Assembly: GCA_029253705.1 (NCBI GenBank)
Contig: JAQWYY010000141.1
Coordinates: 1-43,335, forward strand
DNA length: 43,335 nt
Origin: Luminiphilus sp.
GTDB lineage: Bacteria; Pseudomonadota; Gammaproteobacteria; Pseudomonadales; Halieaceae
Direction of reading: 5' to 3'
Each line of letters begins with the position of its first letter. Within the stretch, counting starts at the first letter, position 1. The translations under genes and the position numbers were made by a program. Below the pieces are notes generated by a model that ran no database searches, was not told where the DNA came from, and saw only the letters and a program-made list of their open reading frames with translations. This document shows, piece after piece, positions 25,543-34,819 of the stretch.

Positions 25543-26415
25543 ATGAAGCTTTGGATCCTCGCCGGTGTGGTGTTGGGAGTGATGACAATACCAGTGCTCG
25601 CAGCTGACAATTCAGAGGCCCGCGCACCTGCTTCCTGCATGATGTCTGAAACCATGACCGCCGCAGTTCAGGGCTTTCTCGTGGCATCTTCATCTATTTC
25701 TTACCATGGCACTCTGCTCGTTGAGTACGGTGGTGATCGCGAATTCATTGCCATTGATGTTGATCCTGATTCTGACCAAAATGGACTTAAAAGGTTGAAT
25801 CAGTCGGCAGAACCGATGCCCAGATTGGTAACCGCACGACATCACGCAACTCGTGGTCCCTGCGAGCTGGCCAGATATTACTCACTGGCAATTGAGCCCG
25901 GATCCGCGGTGGCGGGGCGCGCGACATACCGTTTATCCGCTAGACCGAAAGATACCCTCCGCCTTGCCTATGTCATGAACATTGATGCCGAGTACCACGT
26001 GCCGCTTCGTGTGCTGGCAGCAAGCCCGGAGGGACAAATTCTTGAGCGATACGAATTCGCCGACATTACATTGGAACCAAAATCAACCTCATCTAATGCC
26101 GTTAGCTCTGAGTCGGCTGCTGGCACCTCACGATACTTTTTATCGTCAGTGCCTCCCGGCTTCACAGTGATAGATGAAGGACGAAACCCCGTCGACTTTA
26201 TTGTACTGAGTGATGGTCTCGCGAGCGTTTCTATTTTTGTTGAAACCCAGCCTCGCGCACTACCGAGTGGTGAGGGCTTTGCTTTGAGAGGAGCCTCACT
26301 GGCGTACACTCGGGGTATTGCCCAAAAAAAATTGGTAACGGTTTTAGGTGAGGTACCTATAACCACGGCAAGGCTGTTGGCTGAAGCCCTTCGTCAGCGA
26401 AGCGTGGCCCCCTGA
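25543..26415 (+). CDS. rseB: RseB/MucB, periplasmic regulator of RseA
   Basis: A 290-residue exported protein. It has a clear signal peptide (LWILAGVVLGVMTIPVLA, cleavage near LAAD), then SYHGTLLVEYGG of the N-terminal RseB domain, PKDTLRLAYVMNID with VPLRVLA, and the C-terminal domain with SDGLASVSIFVE. RseB binds the periplasmic tail of RseA and protects it from DegS-type cleavage. The stretch between the first strands and PKDTLRL seems shorter than in E. coli or Pseudomonas, which may explain the small size. The ATG at 25543 lies 10 nt after the rseA stop. Confidence 0.88.
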   Translation: MKLWILAGVVLGVMTIPVLAADNSEARAPASCMMSETMTAAVQGFLVASSSISYHGTLLVEYGGDREFIAIDVDPDSDQNGLKRLNQSAEPMPRLVTARHHATRGPCELARYYSLAIEPGSAVAGRATYRLSARPKDTLRLAYVMNIDAEYHVPLRVLAASPEGQILERYEFADITLEPKSTSSNAVSSESAAGTSRYFLSSVPPGFTVIDEGRNPVDFIVLSDGLASVSIFVETQPRALPSGEGFALRGASLAYTRGIAQKKLVTVLGEVPITTARLLAEALRQRSVAP

Positions 26416-26895
26416 ATGCTTCGGGAAATGGGGCGTGTTGTTGCTGTTGAAACAGCCTCAGTGTGGGTGGAAACTATACCCAGTTCACTGTGCGGAAAAT
26501 GTGCTGCCAGAGCCGGATGTGGTCAGGGTATTGTCAGCCGCGCTTCGGGACACAGGGGACTTGTGCAGGCCGTGGAGACCACCTCGGTTCGCGCTCAGGA
26601 CTGTAAAGTCGACGATGAGGTTGAAATTGAACTTCCAGAGTCTGCCGTGTTGAAAGGCTCTTTGCTGGTTTACTTTGCCCCATTGTTGTTCGCTATTGCT
26701 GCCGTGCTACTCGTCCAGTCTTACGGGGAGTTTGCTACTGTTTTAGCTTTCGTGGTCGGATTAGCCGCGGGATTTGCTGTTGTCAGAGCTACAACGCATT
26801 GGCTGCTGCCAAGAGAAAGTTTTGAGCCCCGCTTGTCCTCGGTGATTCAACCGCCAACTAGCGTGGCCAATCACGGTGTTATCGCCCGTCATTAA
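26416..26895 (+). CDS. rseC: RseC/MucC family protein
   Basis: A 159-residue inner membrane protein with an N-terminal cysteine cluster (LCGKCAARAGCG) and two membrane helices in the second half (LLVYFAPLLFAIAAVLLV; FATVLAFVVGLAAGFAVV). RseC proteins modulate the sigma-E pathway and, in E. coli, contribute to SoxR reduction. The start codon directly follows the rseB stop; a second ATG at 26428 (MGRVVAVE) is an alternative. Its place between rseB and mucD is conserved in Pseudomonas. Confidence 0.9.
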   Translation: MLREMGRVVAVETASVWVETIPSSLCGKCAARAGCGQGIVSRASGHRGLVQAVETTSVRAQDCKVDDEVEIELPESAVLKGSLLVYFAPLLFAIAAVLLVQSYGEFATVLAFVVGLAAGFAVVRATTHWLLPRESFEPRLSSVIQPPTSVANHGVIARH

Positions 26896-26940
26896 AGGGA
26901 CTTTGTGCCTGATGCAGGTATGAATTCAAGGAGAAGAACG

Positions 26941-28329
26941 ATGTACAAATTTGTCATAGTGGCTTTGTTGACGCTATTACCTTGGTCAACCCAGGCAGCC
27001 CTGCCAGACTTTCAGCCTATTGTTGAATCTGCAGCCCCTGCGGTCGTGAAAATTCTTGTTGAGTCACAGGCGCAGGCGCAGGCGATGCCTGACTCTGATG
27101 AATTAGAAGAGCTGCCGGAATATTTGCGCAGGTTTTTTGAGTTCAGAGGTCAAGTACCCCAGCAGCAGCGTCAAAATACCGGTTCCGGCTTCATTATTTC
27201 TGAAGATGGTTACATTGTGACTAACCATCATGTTGTCGAAGGGGCGACGTCAGTGACGGTCAGGTTGTTGGACCGACGCGAGTTTGAGGCTGAAATTGTC
27301 GGCACAGACGTGCGATCTGATCTCGCCTTATTGAAGATCGAATCCGAAGGCTTGGCGGTATTGAAAATTGCTGAGGACGATGTCGCGGTGGGTGAATGGG
27401 TGTTGGCGATCGGCTCGCCTTTTGGCCTGGATTTCTCCGTTACCGCAGGCATCGTGAGTGCCAAGGGGCGCAGCCTGCCCACGGAGGCGGGCGAGAACTA
27501 CGTTCCTTTCATCCAGACTGATGTGGCGATCAACCCCGGTAATTCAGGAGGGCCACTGTTTGATTTGCAGGGTGAAGTGGTCGGTGTTAACTCGCAGATA
27601 TTTACGCGTTCGGGTGGCTCAATTGGTCTGTCTTTTGCCATCCCTGCTGTGGTTGTCAGCAATGTGGTGCGGCAGCTCAAGACGTCTGGAGAAGTCACTA
27701 GAGGCTGGTTGGGGGTAAGTATTCAAGATGTGGATCGTGATCTTGCTGAGTCTTTTGGCCTTGATCGTCCTTCTGGTGCTCTAATCGCTCAGGTTGGAGC
27801 AGATTCGCCAGCGCAGGAGGCGGGCCTGAAAAGTGGCGATATTATTCTTGAGTTTGACGGGCAGGCGATTAACTCTTCTTCTGACCTACCTCATGTGGTT
27901 GGCTTGATTACTCCGGGGAGTGAAGTCAGCGCGGTGGTGCGCAGAGACGGTCGCAATCAAACTTTGCAAGTTGTTGTGGGCGGTCTGGACGCGGGTGAGC
28001 GCCCCTCCGTTGCGGGGCGCATGCCGAGTGCTGATGGAAATGATGCTATTTTTGGTATGGTCCTAGAAGCGGCTGACGACGAAATGATGGCTGAGCTGGG
28101 CCTCAGTGGCGGCGTCCTGGTTTTAGAGGTGGCGCCAGAATCTCCGGCGGCGGCGGCGGGTATTGTCGGTGGAGACGTAGTGACGCGCCTAGGCAGCAGT
28201 GCTATTCAGTCGATGGAAGATTTTACGGATTCGGTAGAGCGTTTGAAGCCCGGCCAGTCTGTGGCGATTCGGTTGATTCGGCGGGGGGCACCCCTGTTCT
28301 TGGCAATTCGTGTTCCTGAGGACAAATAA
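26941..28329 (+). CDS. mucD: MucD/DegP-type periplasmic serine protease
   Basis: A 462-residue HtrA protease. A signal peptide (FVIVALLTLLPWSTQA) is followed by the trypsin-like domain with the triad H97 (TNHHVVEG), D127 (RSDLALLKI) and S202 (NPGNSGGPLF), then two PDZ domains (the first around GWLGVSIQDV, the second after ISGMVLE-like text near 375). It degrades misfolded envelope proteins and dampens the sigma-E response. The frame opens at a GTG (26905), but the ATG at 26941 has a strong AAGGAG and begins exactly at the signal peptide. Last gene of the stress operon. Confidence 0.95.
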   Translation: MYKFVIVALLTLLPWSTQAALPDFQPIVESAAPAVVKILVESQAQAQAMPDSDELEELPEYLRRFFEFRGQVPQQQRQNTGSGFIISEDGYIVTNHHVVEGATSVTVRLLDRREFEAEIVGTDVRSDLALLKIESEGLAVLKIAEDDVAVGEWVLAIGSPFGLDFSVTAGIVSAKGRSLPTEAGENYVPFIQTDVAINPGNSGGPLFDLQGEVVGVNSQIFTRSGGSIGLSFAIPAVVVSNVVRQLKTSGEVTRGWLGVSIQDVDRDLAESFGLDRPSGALIAQVGADSPAQEAGLKSGDIILEFDGQAINSSSDLPHVVGLITPGSEVSAVVRRDGRNQTLQVVVGGLDAGERPSVAGRMPSADGNDAIFGMVLEAADDEMMAELGLSGGVLVLEVAPESPAAAAGIVGGDVVTRLGSSAIQSMEDFTDSVERLKPGQSVAIRLIRRGAPLFLAIRVPEDK

Positions 28330-28396
28330 TAATTCCCGGTGCCGCGGACGGCCAATGCATCCTCTACCGCGGTGGGTTAGACTGTCGCGCTTTTCT

Positions 28397-28412
28397 GGGC
28401 CGATTCCGGCCC
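28397..28412. other. GC-rich hairpin upstream of lepA
   Basis: GGGCCG and CGGCCC form a 6-bp stem with a 4-nt loop, 22 nt before the lepA start. A second possible pairing between two CCGCGG hexamers (28342-28347 and 28367-28372) lies upstream in the same gap. Neither has a T-run, so they are not classical terminators; they may mark a partial transcription boundary between mucD and lepA or affect lepA translation. Confidence 0.4.
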
Positions 28413-28434
28413 GGTACTATCGGGAATGTAGCGC

Positions 28435-30234
28435 GTGACTGAACTGAGTCATATCCGCAATTTTTCAATTATTGCACACATCGATCACGGCAAATCTACG
28501 CTGGCTGATCGTTTCATACAGCATTGCGGCGGTCTATCAGACCGAGAGATGGAGGCTCAGGTGCTGGACTCCATGGATCTCGAGCGTGAGCGGGGTATCA
28601 CGATTAAGGCGCAAAGCGTCACTCTAATGTACAAGGCGCGCAACGGAGAGCAGTACCAGCTAAATTTTATTGATACACCGGGACACGTCGATTTTTCTTA
28701 TGAAGTGTCGCGATCGCTATCAGCCTGTGAGGGCGCTTTGCTTGTTGTGGACGCGGCGCAGGGCGTAGAAGCTCAATCGGTAGCCAATTGTTACACCGCC
28801 ATTGAGCAAGGCCTCGAGGTTCTGCCGCTGCTTAACAAAATGGACCTGCCTCAGGCCGATCCGGATACGGTCAAGCTGGAAATTGAAGAAATCATAGGGA
28901 TTGAGGCACAGGACGCTTGCCCCGTTAGTGCGAAAACTGGGCTGGGCATTGAAGGTGCATTGGAATACCTGATTAAACATATTCCAGCGCCAGAGGGCGA
29001 TCGTGCAGCCCCGCTTCAAGCGTTAATTATAGACTCTTGGTTTGATAATTATTTGGGTGTCGTGTCCCTAGTAAGGGTGACTCAGGGAACGCTGCGCAAA
29101 CGCGATAAATTTATTGTTAAATCCACTGGTAAGCAGCATCAGGCCGATATGGTGGGTGTTTTTACGCCGCGCAGAACCGAAACCGGCGCCTTGGTCGCCG
29201 GGGAAGTGGGTTTCATTGTTGCGGGCATTAAAGATATCAAGGGCGCGCCCGTTGGTGACAGTTTGATCTCTGTGGCGCACCCCGATACGCCGGCTTTGCC
29301 CGGTTTCAAAAAAGCCAAGCCTCAGGTTTATGCTGGTATTTTCACGGTTTCCTCTGACGATTACGAAGACTTTCGAGACGCTCTGGGTAAGCTGACTCTC
29401 AATGACGCGTCGTTATTTTATGAGCCTGAAACCTCAGATGCCTTAGGGTTCGGCTTTCGCTGTGGCTTTTTGGGCATGCTCCACATGGAAATTATTCAGG
29501 AGCGGCTAGAGCGAGAGTACAACCTCGATTTAATCACTACAGCCCCTACCGTGATCTACGAGATAGTCAGAAAAGATGACAGCGTGATCAATGTTGATAA
29601 TCCGTCTAAATTGCCTGATGTTGGTGAAATTCAGGAGATGCGTGAGCCTATTGCCCGCTGTACTGTTCTGACTCCACAAGAGTATCTAGGTAATATTATT
29701 ACGTTATGTATCGATAAGCGCGGCTCTCAAGTAGACCTGCAGTATTTGGGCAAGCAAGTCCAGCTTGTCTACGACATACCTATGGCTGAAGTTGTGCTCG
29801 ATTTTTTTGATCGCTTGAAATCTGTCAGCCGCGGTTACGCCTCTTTAGATTATGGGTTCCATCGTTTTCAGGCAGCCCCACTGTCGAGGCTAGATGTGTT
29901 GATCAACGGCGATCGTGTTGATGCCCTTGCCGTAATTGTCCATCGGGACCATATTCAAGGTCGCGGGCGTGTTTTGACTGAGAAAATGAAAGAGCTTATC
30001 CCGCGTCAGATGTTTGATGTTGCAATTCAGGCCGCCGTTGGGGGCAAAATTGTTGCGCGTCAAACGGTGAAAGCGCTGCGTAAAAATGTAACTGCGAAAT
30101 GTTATGGTGGCGATGCCACCCGAAAGAAGAAGCTTCTGGAAAAGCAGAAGGCTGGAAAGAAGCGCATGAAGCAGGTGGGTAACGTAGAGATCCCCCAATC
30201 TGCGTTTCTCGCTGTTTTGCAAGTTGACGGGTAA
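28435..30234 (+). CDS. lepA: LepA (elongation factor 4)
   Basis: A 599-residue translational GTPase, the standard LepA length. Motifs: [13 protein letters not shown] (G1), RGITIKAQ (G2), DTPGHVDF (G3), NKMDLP (G4); the C-terminal domain unique to LepA ends in [18 protein letters not shown]. LepA acts on the ribosome and in 30S biogenesis. The start is a GTG at 28435, giving the conserved [19 protein letters not shown]-type N-terminus. It begins the lepA-lepB-DUF4845-rnc-era-recO group. Confidence 0.98.
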   Translation: MTELSHIRNFSIIAHIDHGKSTLADRFIQHCGGLSDREMEAQVLDSMDLERERGITIKAQSVTLMYKARNGEQYQLNFIDTPGHVDFSYEVSRSLSACEGALLVVDAAQGVEAQSVANCYTAIEQGLEVLPLLNKMDLPQADPDTVKLEIEEIIGIEAQDACPVSAKTGLGIEGALEYLIKHIPAPEGDRAAPLQALIIDSWFDNYLGVVSLVRVTQGTLRKRDKFIVKSTGKQHQADMVGVFTPRRTETGALVAGEVGFIVAGIKDIKGAPVGDSLISVAHPDTPALPGFKKAKPQVYAGIFTVSSDDYEDFRDALGKLTLNDASLFYEPETSDALGFGFRCGFLGMLHMEIIQERLEREYNLDLITTAPTVIYEIVRKDDSVINVDNPSKLPDVGEIQEMREPIARCTVLTPQEYLGNIITLCIDKRGSQVDLQYLGKQVQLVYDIPMAEVVLDFFDRLKSVSRGYASLDYGFHRFQAAPLSRLDVLINGDRVDALAVIVHRDHIQGRGRVLTEKMKELIPRQMFDVAIQAAVGGKIVARQTVKALRKNVTAKCYGGDATRKKKLLEKQKAGKKRMKQVGNVEIPQSAFLAVLQVDG

Positions 30235-30259
30235 ATAGTGTGTTGCTAGTGGAGCCAAT

Positions 30260-31099
30260 GTGAATATCGATTTTCCCTTAATTCTTTTGATACTGGTGTC
30301 TGGCAGCGGTCTGATATGGGCACTGGATGCCCTTTTTGCGGCAGGCCCCAGGCGGGCCAGAATCGCGGATTTACAACGCCGGTACCCAAAGTGGGACCAG
30401 GTCGATGCCGGGGACGCTAAAAAGTACAGAACGTCATTTGCGGAGACAGCCTCGGAACCCGTGATTGTGGAGTATGCACGTTCGTTCTTCCCGCTACTGG
30501 CCTTCGTCTTTGTACTTCGCTCTTTTCTCTTTGAGCCTTTCCAAATTCCCTCATCTTCTATGGTGCCAACGCTTGAGGTGGGTGATTTTATATTGGTTAA
30601 TAAATTCAACTACGGCCTAAGACTTCCTGTGGCGCGGTCTCAGGTAGTCCCCATTGGCAAACCAGAGCGCGGCGATGTCATGGTTTTCTTCCCACCTCAT
30701 CAGAACGATACCTACTACATCAAACGCGTGATAGGGATTCCAGGTGATCTGATTGAGTACCGAGGCAAGGCCATTTCAGTTAATGGTGAGGCTATTCCTA
30801 GGGAGTGGCTAGCAACCGTTCCCGAGGGCAGATCTCGGTATGAGGTCGGTCTTGAGTCGGTGGGGGCAGATCGCTACCTTATGCAGATAGACCAGCGACG
30901 GCCGTCGAGAGATTTTTCTGCGACGGTGAAGCCCGGACACTATTTCATGATGGGTGATAATCGCGATAACTCAAGCGATAGCCGGGTTTGGGGGCAGGTG
31001 CCAGAGCAAGATATCGTTGGCCAGGCCGTAGCAATTTGGATGCATTGGGAGTCATTGTTTTCGATTCCGTCTTTTGGCCGGGCTGGTTCAATTGACTGA
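30260..31099 (+). CDS. lepB: LepB, signal peptidase I
   Basis: A 279-residue membrane protease that removes signal peptides from exported proteins. It has an N-terminal membrane helix (FPLILLILVSGSGLIWAL), a cytoplasmic loop, a second helix near 75-95, and the catalytic Ser100 in SSSMVPTL and Lys155 in YYIKRVIGIPGD; the conserved MGDNRDNSSDSR box follows. The start is a GTG with GGAG seven nt upstream. It lies 25 nt after lepA. Confidence 0.97.
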   Translation: MNIDFPLILLILVSGSGLIWALDALFAAGPRRARIADLQRRYPKWDQVDAGDAKKYRTSFAETASEPVIVEYARSFFPLLAFVFVLRSFLFEPFQIPSSSMVPTLEVGDFILVNKFNYGLRLPVARSQVVPIGKPERGDVMVFFPPHQNDTYYIKRVIGIPGDLIEYRGKAISVNGEAIPREWLATVPEGRSRYEVGLESVGADRYLMQIDQRRPSRDFSATVKPGHYFMMGDNRDNSSDSRVWGQVPEQDIVGQAVAIWMHWESLFSIPSFGRAGSID

Positions 31100-31113
31100 A
31101 TTTAGGGGCTACT

Positions 31114-31503
31114 ATGGATAAAGCGCTTACAGGAAGAGCACGTCAGCGTGGATTTACCTTCTGGACGGTAGCGCTGTATCTTCTGGTTCTCAGCGCGGCC
31201 CTCGTGCTGATGCTTAGGATTACCCCTTCTTACTTGGAATACTTGACGGTCAAAGACATCGTTGAGCGAACGGTTGAAGAGTTTGACCCAACAACCCAGA
31301 GTGCCACGGAAATTAGAACCCGCATTCGCAAACTGTTGCAAACCTCACAGGTAGACGTCATCGATGCTGGCGATATCAAGATTTATCGGGAGCGGCGAAA
31401 CATTGTGATTGATGCGAATTACGAAGTGCGCTTTCCGCTTTTTTGGATCGTCGACGGCGTCATGGATTTTGACGATTTGATCTATAAAGTAGATGGGAAT
31501 TGA
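31114..31503 (+). CDS. DUF4845 membrane protein
   Basis: A 129-residue protein with one N-terminal helix (TFWTVALYLLVLSAALVLML) and a short periplasmic domain containing YLEYLTVKDIVE and DANYEVRFPLF, typical of DUF4845. Function is unknown; the gene is regularly found between lepB and rnc (PA0769 in Pseudomonas aeruginosa). It starts with ATG 14 nt after lepB and overlaps the TTG start of rnc by 4 nt. Confidence 0.9.
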   Translation: MDKALTGRARQRGFTFWTVALYLLVLSAALVLMLRITPSYLEYLTVKDIVERTVEEFDPTTQSATEIRTRIRKLLQTSQVDVIDAGDIKIYRERRNIVIDANYEVRFPLFWIVDGVMDFDDLIYKVDGN

Positions 31504-32189
31504 GCGCGTCTAGCCAGTCACCTCAGCTACTGAGTCTGCAAACGCGTCTCGGATACAATTTTCGTGACATTCAAAGCCTTAAATTAGCACTAACCCACCG
31601 TAGTGCTGGACGCAGCAACAACGAGCGACTTGAGTTTCTGGGTGATTCCTTTGTTAATCATGTCATAGCGCAGCGTTTGTTTACTAAGTTCCCCGAGGCA
31701 AGCGAAGGCCAATTGACACGACTGCGGTCCAAGCTTGTTCGCGGCACATTCTTAGCAACGCTGGGGGAAAAGTATGGCTTAGGTGAATGTCTGACGTTGG
31801 GGGTAGGGGAACGAAAAAGCGGTGGCAGGCATCGTGCCAGCATTCTTGCGGATACCGTTGAGGCCGTTGCGGGCGCAATTTTGCTAGATGCTGGATACGA
31901 AATTGCTGGGCCAGTTGTTTTAAATTGGTTTGCAGATGCGTTGCTTGACCTTCAGATTGATGGCGACAAGGACAGTAAAACGTTGCTGCAAGAGTGGCTG
32001 CAGGCGAGAAATTTGCCGTTGCCTCATTATGATTTGGTGGGTATCGAAGGACCAGATCATGCGCAGGAATTTGAGGTTTGCTGTCAAATTGAGGGGCAGA
32101 AATCTGGCTTTGTGGGTCGCGGTTCGAGTCGTCGTAACGCCGAGCAGCAGGCTGCTTCTGTGGCAATGGGGGATCTAAGCAATGACTGA
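31500..32189 (+). CDS. rnc: Ribonuclease III
   Basis: A 229-residue double-stranded-RNA endonuclease for rRNA and mRNA processing. The signature [14 protein letters not shown] and the second active-site motif [13 protein letters not shown] are intact; a dsRBD follows ([11 protein letters not shown] to [10 protein letters not shown]). The start is a TTG in a TTGA overlap with the DUF4845 stop, giving translational coupling. The last 8 nt overlap era. Confidence 0.97.
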   Translation: MSASSQSPQLLSLQTRLGYNFRDIQSLKLALTHRSAGRSNNERLEFLGDSFVNHVIAQRLFTKFPEASEGQLTRLRSKLVRGTFLATLGEKYGLGECLTLGVGERKSGGRHRASILADTVEAVAGAILLDAGYEIAGPVVLNWFADALLDLQIDGDKDSKTLLQEWLQARNLPLPHYDLVGIEGPDHAQEFEVCCQIEGQKSGFVGRGSSRRNAEQQAASVAMGDLSND

Positions 32190-33084
32190 AGGGAGCCAGC
32201 GCTGCGGTTATGCCGCCATTATAGGCCGCCCCAACGTGGGTAAATCTACGCTGTTGAATTACGTTTTGGGCCAAAAAATCAGCATTACCTCTAGGAAGCC
32301 TCAAACAACCCGCCACCAAGTGATGGGAATTTACACTGAAAGCTGCGATCAGGTTGTATTTGTCGATACCCCGGGTATGCATCTGGAGCAGGGTAAGGCG
32401 ATCAACCGGTATATGAACCGTGCTGCAAGTAGTGCTCTTGCAGACGTTGATCTGGTGCTTTTTGTCGTTGACAGGAATCGCTGGACCCCCGAGGACGATT
32501 TGGTGCTTGAGGCTCTGAGGGATACTGACACGCCCGTCGCGCTGGTGATCAACAAAATTGACCGCCTAGAGGATCAGGCTGTTTTACTGCCCTGGACGGA
32601 ATCTGTCCGGTTAAAATTTGATTTTGACGCGATATTTCCAATATCCGCACTTCGACAGGCAAATTTGCCCTCTTTGATGACTTATATCCGTAATAAAATG
32701 CCCGAGGCAGTCCATCTTTTTCCCGAGGATCAGGTTACAGATCGGTCGGAGCGCTTTCTTGCAGCTGAACTCATCCGGGAAAAAATCGTCCGGCAGCTAG
32801 GTGATGAAATGCCGTACACCACGGCTGTAGAAATTGAGAGTTTTAAGGTGGACGGCAAACTACTGCGCATTGACGCGCTAATCTATGTTGAACGTCAGGG
32901 GCAGAAAAAAATTGTAATTGGCGAGGGAGGAAGTCGACTAAGGTCAATTGGCACCGAGGCTCGAAAGGATATGGAAATGGCTTTTTCTAGCAAAGTGATG
33001 CTCAAGCTTTGGGTAAAGGTGAAATCAGGGTGGTCTGATGATGAGCGTGCACTGAGAAGCTTAGGGTTCGAGGACGGCGTTTGA
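32182..33084 (+). CDS. era: Era GTPase
   Basis: A 300-residue GTPase required for 16S rRNA maturation and 30S assembly. G1 [13 protein letters not shown]3 DTPGMH, G4 NKID, and a C-terminal KH domain with [19 protein letters not shown]. The length is normal. It overlaps rnc by 8 nt and is followed 3 nt later by recO. Confidence 0.98.
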   Translation: MTEGSQRCGYAAIIGRPNVGKSTLLNYVLGQKISITSRKPQTTRHQVMGIYTESCDQVVFVDTPGMHLEQGKAINRYMNRAASSALADVDLVLFVVDRNRWTPEDDLVLEALRDTDTPVALVINKIDRLEDQAVLLPWTESVRLKFDFDAIFPISALRQANLPSLMTYIRNKMPEAVHLFPEDQVTDRSERFLAAELIREKIVRQLGDEMPYTTAVEIESFKVDGKLLRIDALIYVERQGQKKIVIGEGGSRLRSIGTEARKDMEMAFSSKVMLKLWVKVKSGWSDDERALRSLGFEDGV

Positions 33085-33087
33085 GCC

Positions 33088-33861
33088 ATGGCTAATGAGT
33101 TGGAGCCGGCATGGTTACTGCACCGGCGCAATTATGGCGATGGCGGGTTCCTCCTTGATTTATTGGGACTGAATTCCGGGCGCATAACTGCCGTCGTGCG
33201 GGGCGCGCGAAGGAAAGCAAGGGGCGGGAGTCACGCAGGGGTACTGCAGCCTTTCATTCCTTTGCTGGTCGCTACGACTGGCCGGGGAGAGTTAAAAAAT
33301 CTGCACCGGCTTGAGACGGCTAGCACGGGCCTCGAGCTCGTTGGAGAGCGAGTGTTTAGCGGCTTTTACCTCAATGAGCTCTTGATTCGTTTGCTGCCAA
33401 AATTTGTCAGCTGCCCAACGTTGTTCGCTCTTTATGGTGAAACTATTGATGCGTTGGTCGGTGCTGAGGCAGAGTTGGCATTGCGAAAGTTTGAACTAAT
33501 GCTGCTGGAAGAGCTGGGATATGGGGTTCGTTTCGAGGTGGATTCCCGGGATGATGCTGTTGAGGCTGATACCACCTACTTTTATGATGCATCTCAGGGG
33601 TTTGTGCCTAGAATTTTTACCCTCGGTGAGACTCAAAATACTGCGGCGACATTTCGCGGTAATCAGCTGTTGAACATGGCGGACTGGTCTTTTAATGGCG
33701 ATGGTCTTGAGGCGCTCAACCGACTGCCTCTCAAAGAGTTGACCCGCATTGCGCTACAGGCGCAGCTGGGTGACCGACCCCTACAAAGCCGCGAGTTATT
33801 GAAGGCCTTCAAGTGGCGCGAGGAGCCCTCAGAAAATTTAGAGCAGCAACTAACACAGTGA
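33088..33861 (+). CDS. recO: RecO, DNA repair mediator
   Basis: A 257-residue protein that loads RecA with RecR in gap repair. The N-terminal OB-fold begins WLLHRRNYGDGGFLLDLL and the segment AVVRGARRKARGG is typical; the helical C-terminal part includes LNELLIRLLPK and ALYGETIDAL. The pdxJ gene, which usually follows recO in this group, is absent; cysM follows instead. Confidence 0.94.
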   Translation: MANELEPAWLLHRRNYGDGGFLLDLLGLNSGRITAVVRGARRKARGGSHAGVLQPFIPLLVATTGRGELKNLHRLETASTGLELVGERVFSGFYLNELLIRLLPKFVSCPTLFALYGETIDALVGAEAELALRKFELMLLEELGYGVRFEVDSRDDAVEADTTYFYDASQGFVPRIFTLGETQNTAATFRGNQLLNMADWSFNGDGLEALNRLPLKELTRIALQAQLGDRPLQSRELLKAFKWREEPSENLEQQLTQ

Positions 33862-33901
33862 CCTGTTATTTATTTGTGCTAAGAGACTGAAAAGGAGGCA
33901 C

Positions 33902-34807
33902 ATGAATCTCGCAGAATGCCCGTATCCCACGATCGAAAGTGTTGTGGGGGAAACACCGCTAGTGCGGTTGCAGAGGTTGGCCGAGGGCTCCAATAATCAC
34001 GTGCTTTGCAAACTTGAAGGCAACAATCCAGCGGGTTCCGTGAAGGATAGACCTGCATTAAGTATGATTGCTGAAGCTGAAAGTCGAGGTGACATTCGCC
34101 CGGGAGATACCCTCATTGAAGCGACTAGTGGTAACACGGGGATTGCCCTCGCTATGGCTGCAGCCATACGCGGTTACCGGCTGCGGCTTATTATGCCGGC
34201 CCATATGAGCTCTGAGCGGAAATTAGCTATGACCGCCTATGGTGCGGAGCTCATCCAAGTGAGTCGTGAGCAGGGTATGGAAGGGGCAAGAGATCTGGCA
34301 GAGGCAATGCAAGCTCGGGGTGAAGGTACCGTTCTCAACCAGTTTGCAAATTTTGATAATCCTTTGGCGCATTACCGTGGAACTGGACCTGAAATTTGGC
34401 GTCAGACTCGGGGTGAAGTGACACACTTTATTAGCTCAATGGGTACGACAGGAACAATCATGGGTGTATCCGCGTACTTGAAAGAAAAGAATCCTGCTAT
34501 CCAGATCATTGGTTTACAGCCCCAAGATGGCGCGCAAATTCCTGGCATCCGACGGTGGTCGGAGGCCTATCGTCCCGAAATCTTTCAGGCGGCGAAGGTT
34601 GATCGAACCATTGATATTTCCCAGGCGGAATCTGAGATCATGATGCGCCGTCTGGCGACAGAAGAGGGTATTTTTGCAGGGGTATCTTCCGGCGGGTCAA
34701 TCAGTGCTGCACTGCAGGTTAATCAGGAAGTGGAAGGAGCCACGATTGTTGCCATCGTTTGCGATCGCGGCGATCGTTATCTTTCGACGGGTGTTTACGA
34801 GAGTTAA
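33902..34807 (+). CDS. cysM: Cysteine synthase B
   Basis: A 301-residue PLP enzyme making cysteine from O-acetylserine and sulfide or thiosulfate. The PLP lysine is in NNPAGSVKDR, the phosphate loop is TSGNTGIALA, and the C-terminus GDRYLSTGVY is typical of the CysM branch. A near-perfect Shine-Dalgarno (AAAGGAGG) precedes the ATG. It starts 40 nt after recO and probably begins a cysM-relA-mazG unit; in Pseudomonas rlmD sits between cysM and relA. Confidence 0.94.
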   Translation: MNLAECPYPTIESVVGETPLVRLQRLAEGSNNHVLCKLEGNNPAGSVKDRPALSMIAEAESRGDIRPGDTLIEATSGNTGIALAMAAAIRGYRLRLIMPAHMSSERKLAMTAYGAELIQVSREQGMEGARDLAEAMQARGEGTVLNQFANFDNPLAHYRGTGPEIWRQTRGEVTHFISSMGTTGTIMGVSAYLKEKNPAIQIIGLQPQDGAQIPGIRRWSEAYRPEIFQAAKVDRTIDISQAESEIMMRRLATEEGIFAGVSSGGSISAALQVNQEVEGATIVAIVCDRGDRYLSTGVYES

Positions 34808-34819
34808 AGGTGCTTGGTC

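Noticed and set aside
29890-30609. 239-codon minus-strand frame across the lepA/lepB junction
   Set aside because: It overlaps two well-supported genes, has no recognisable domain, and is a shadow frame.
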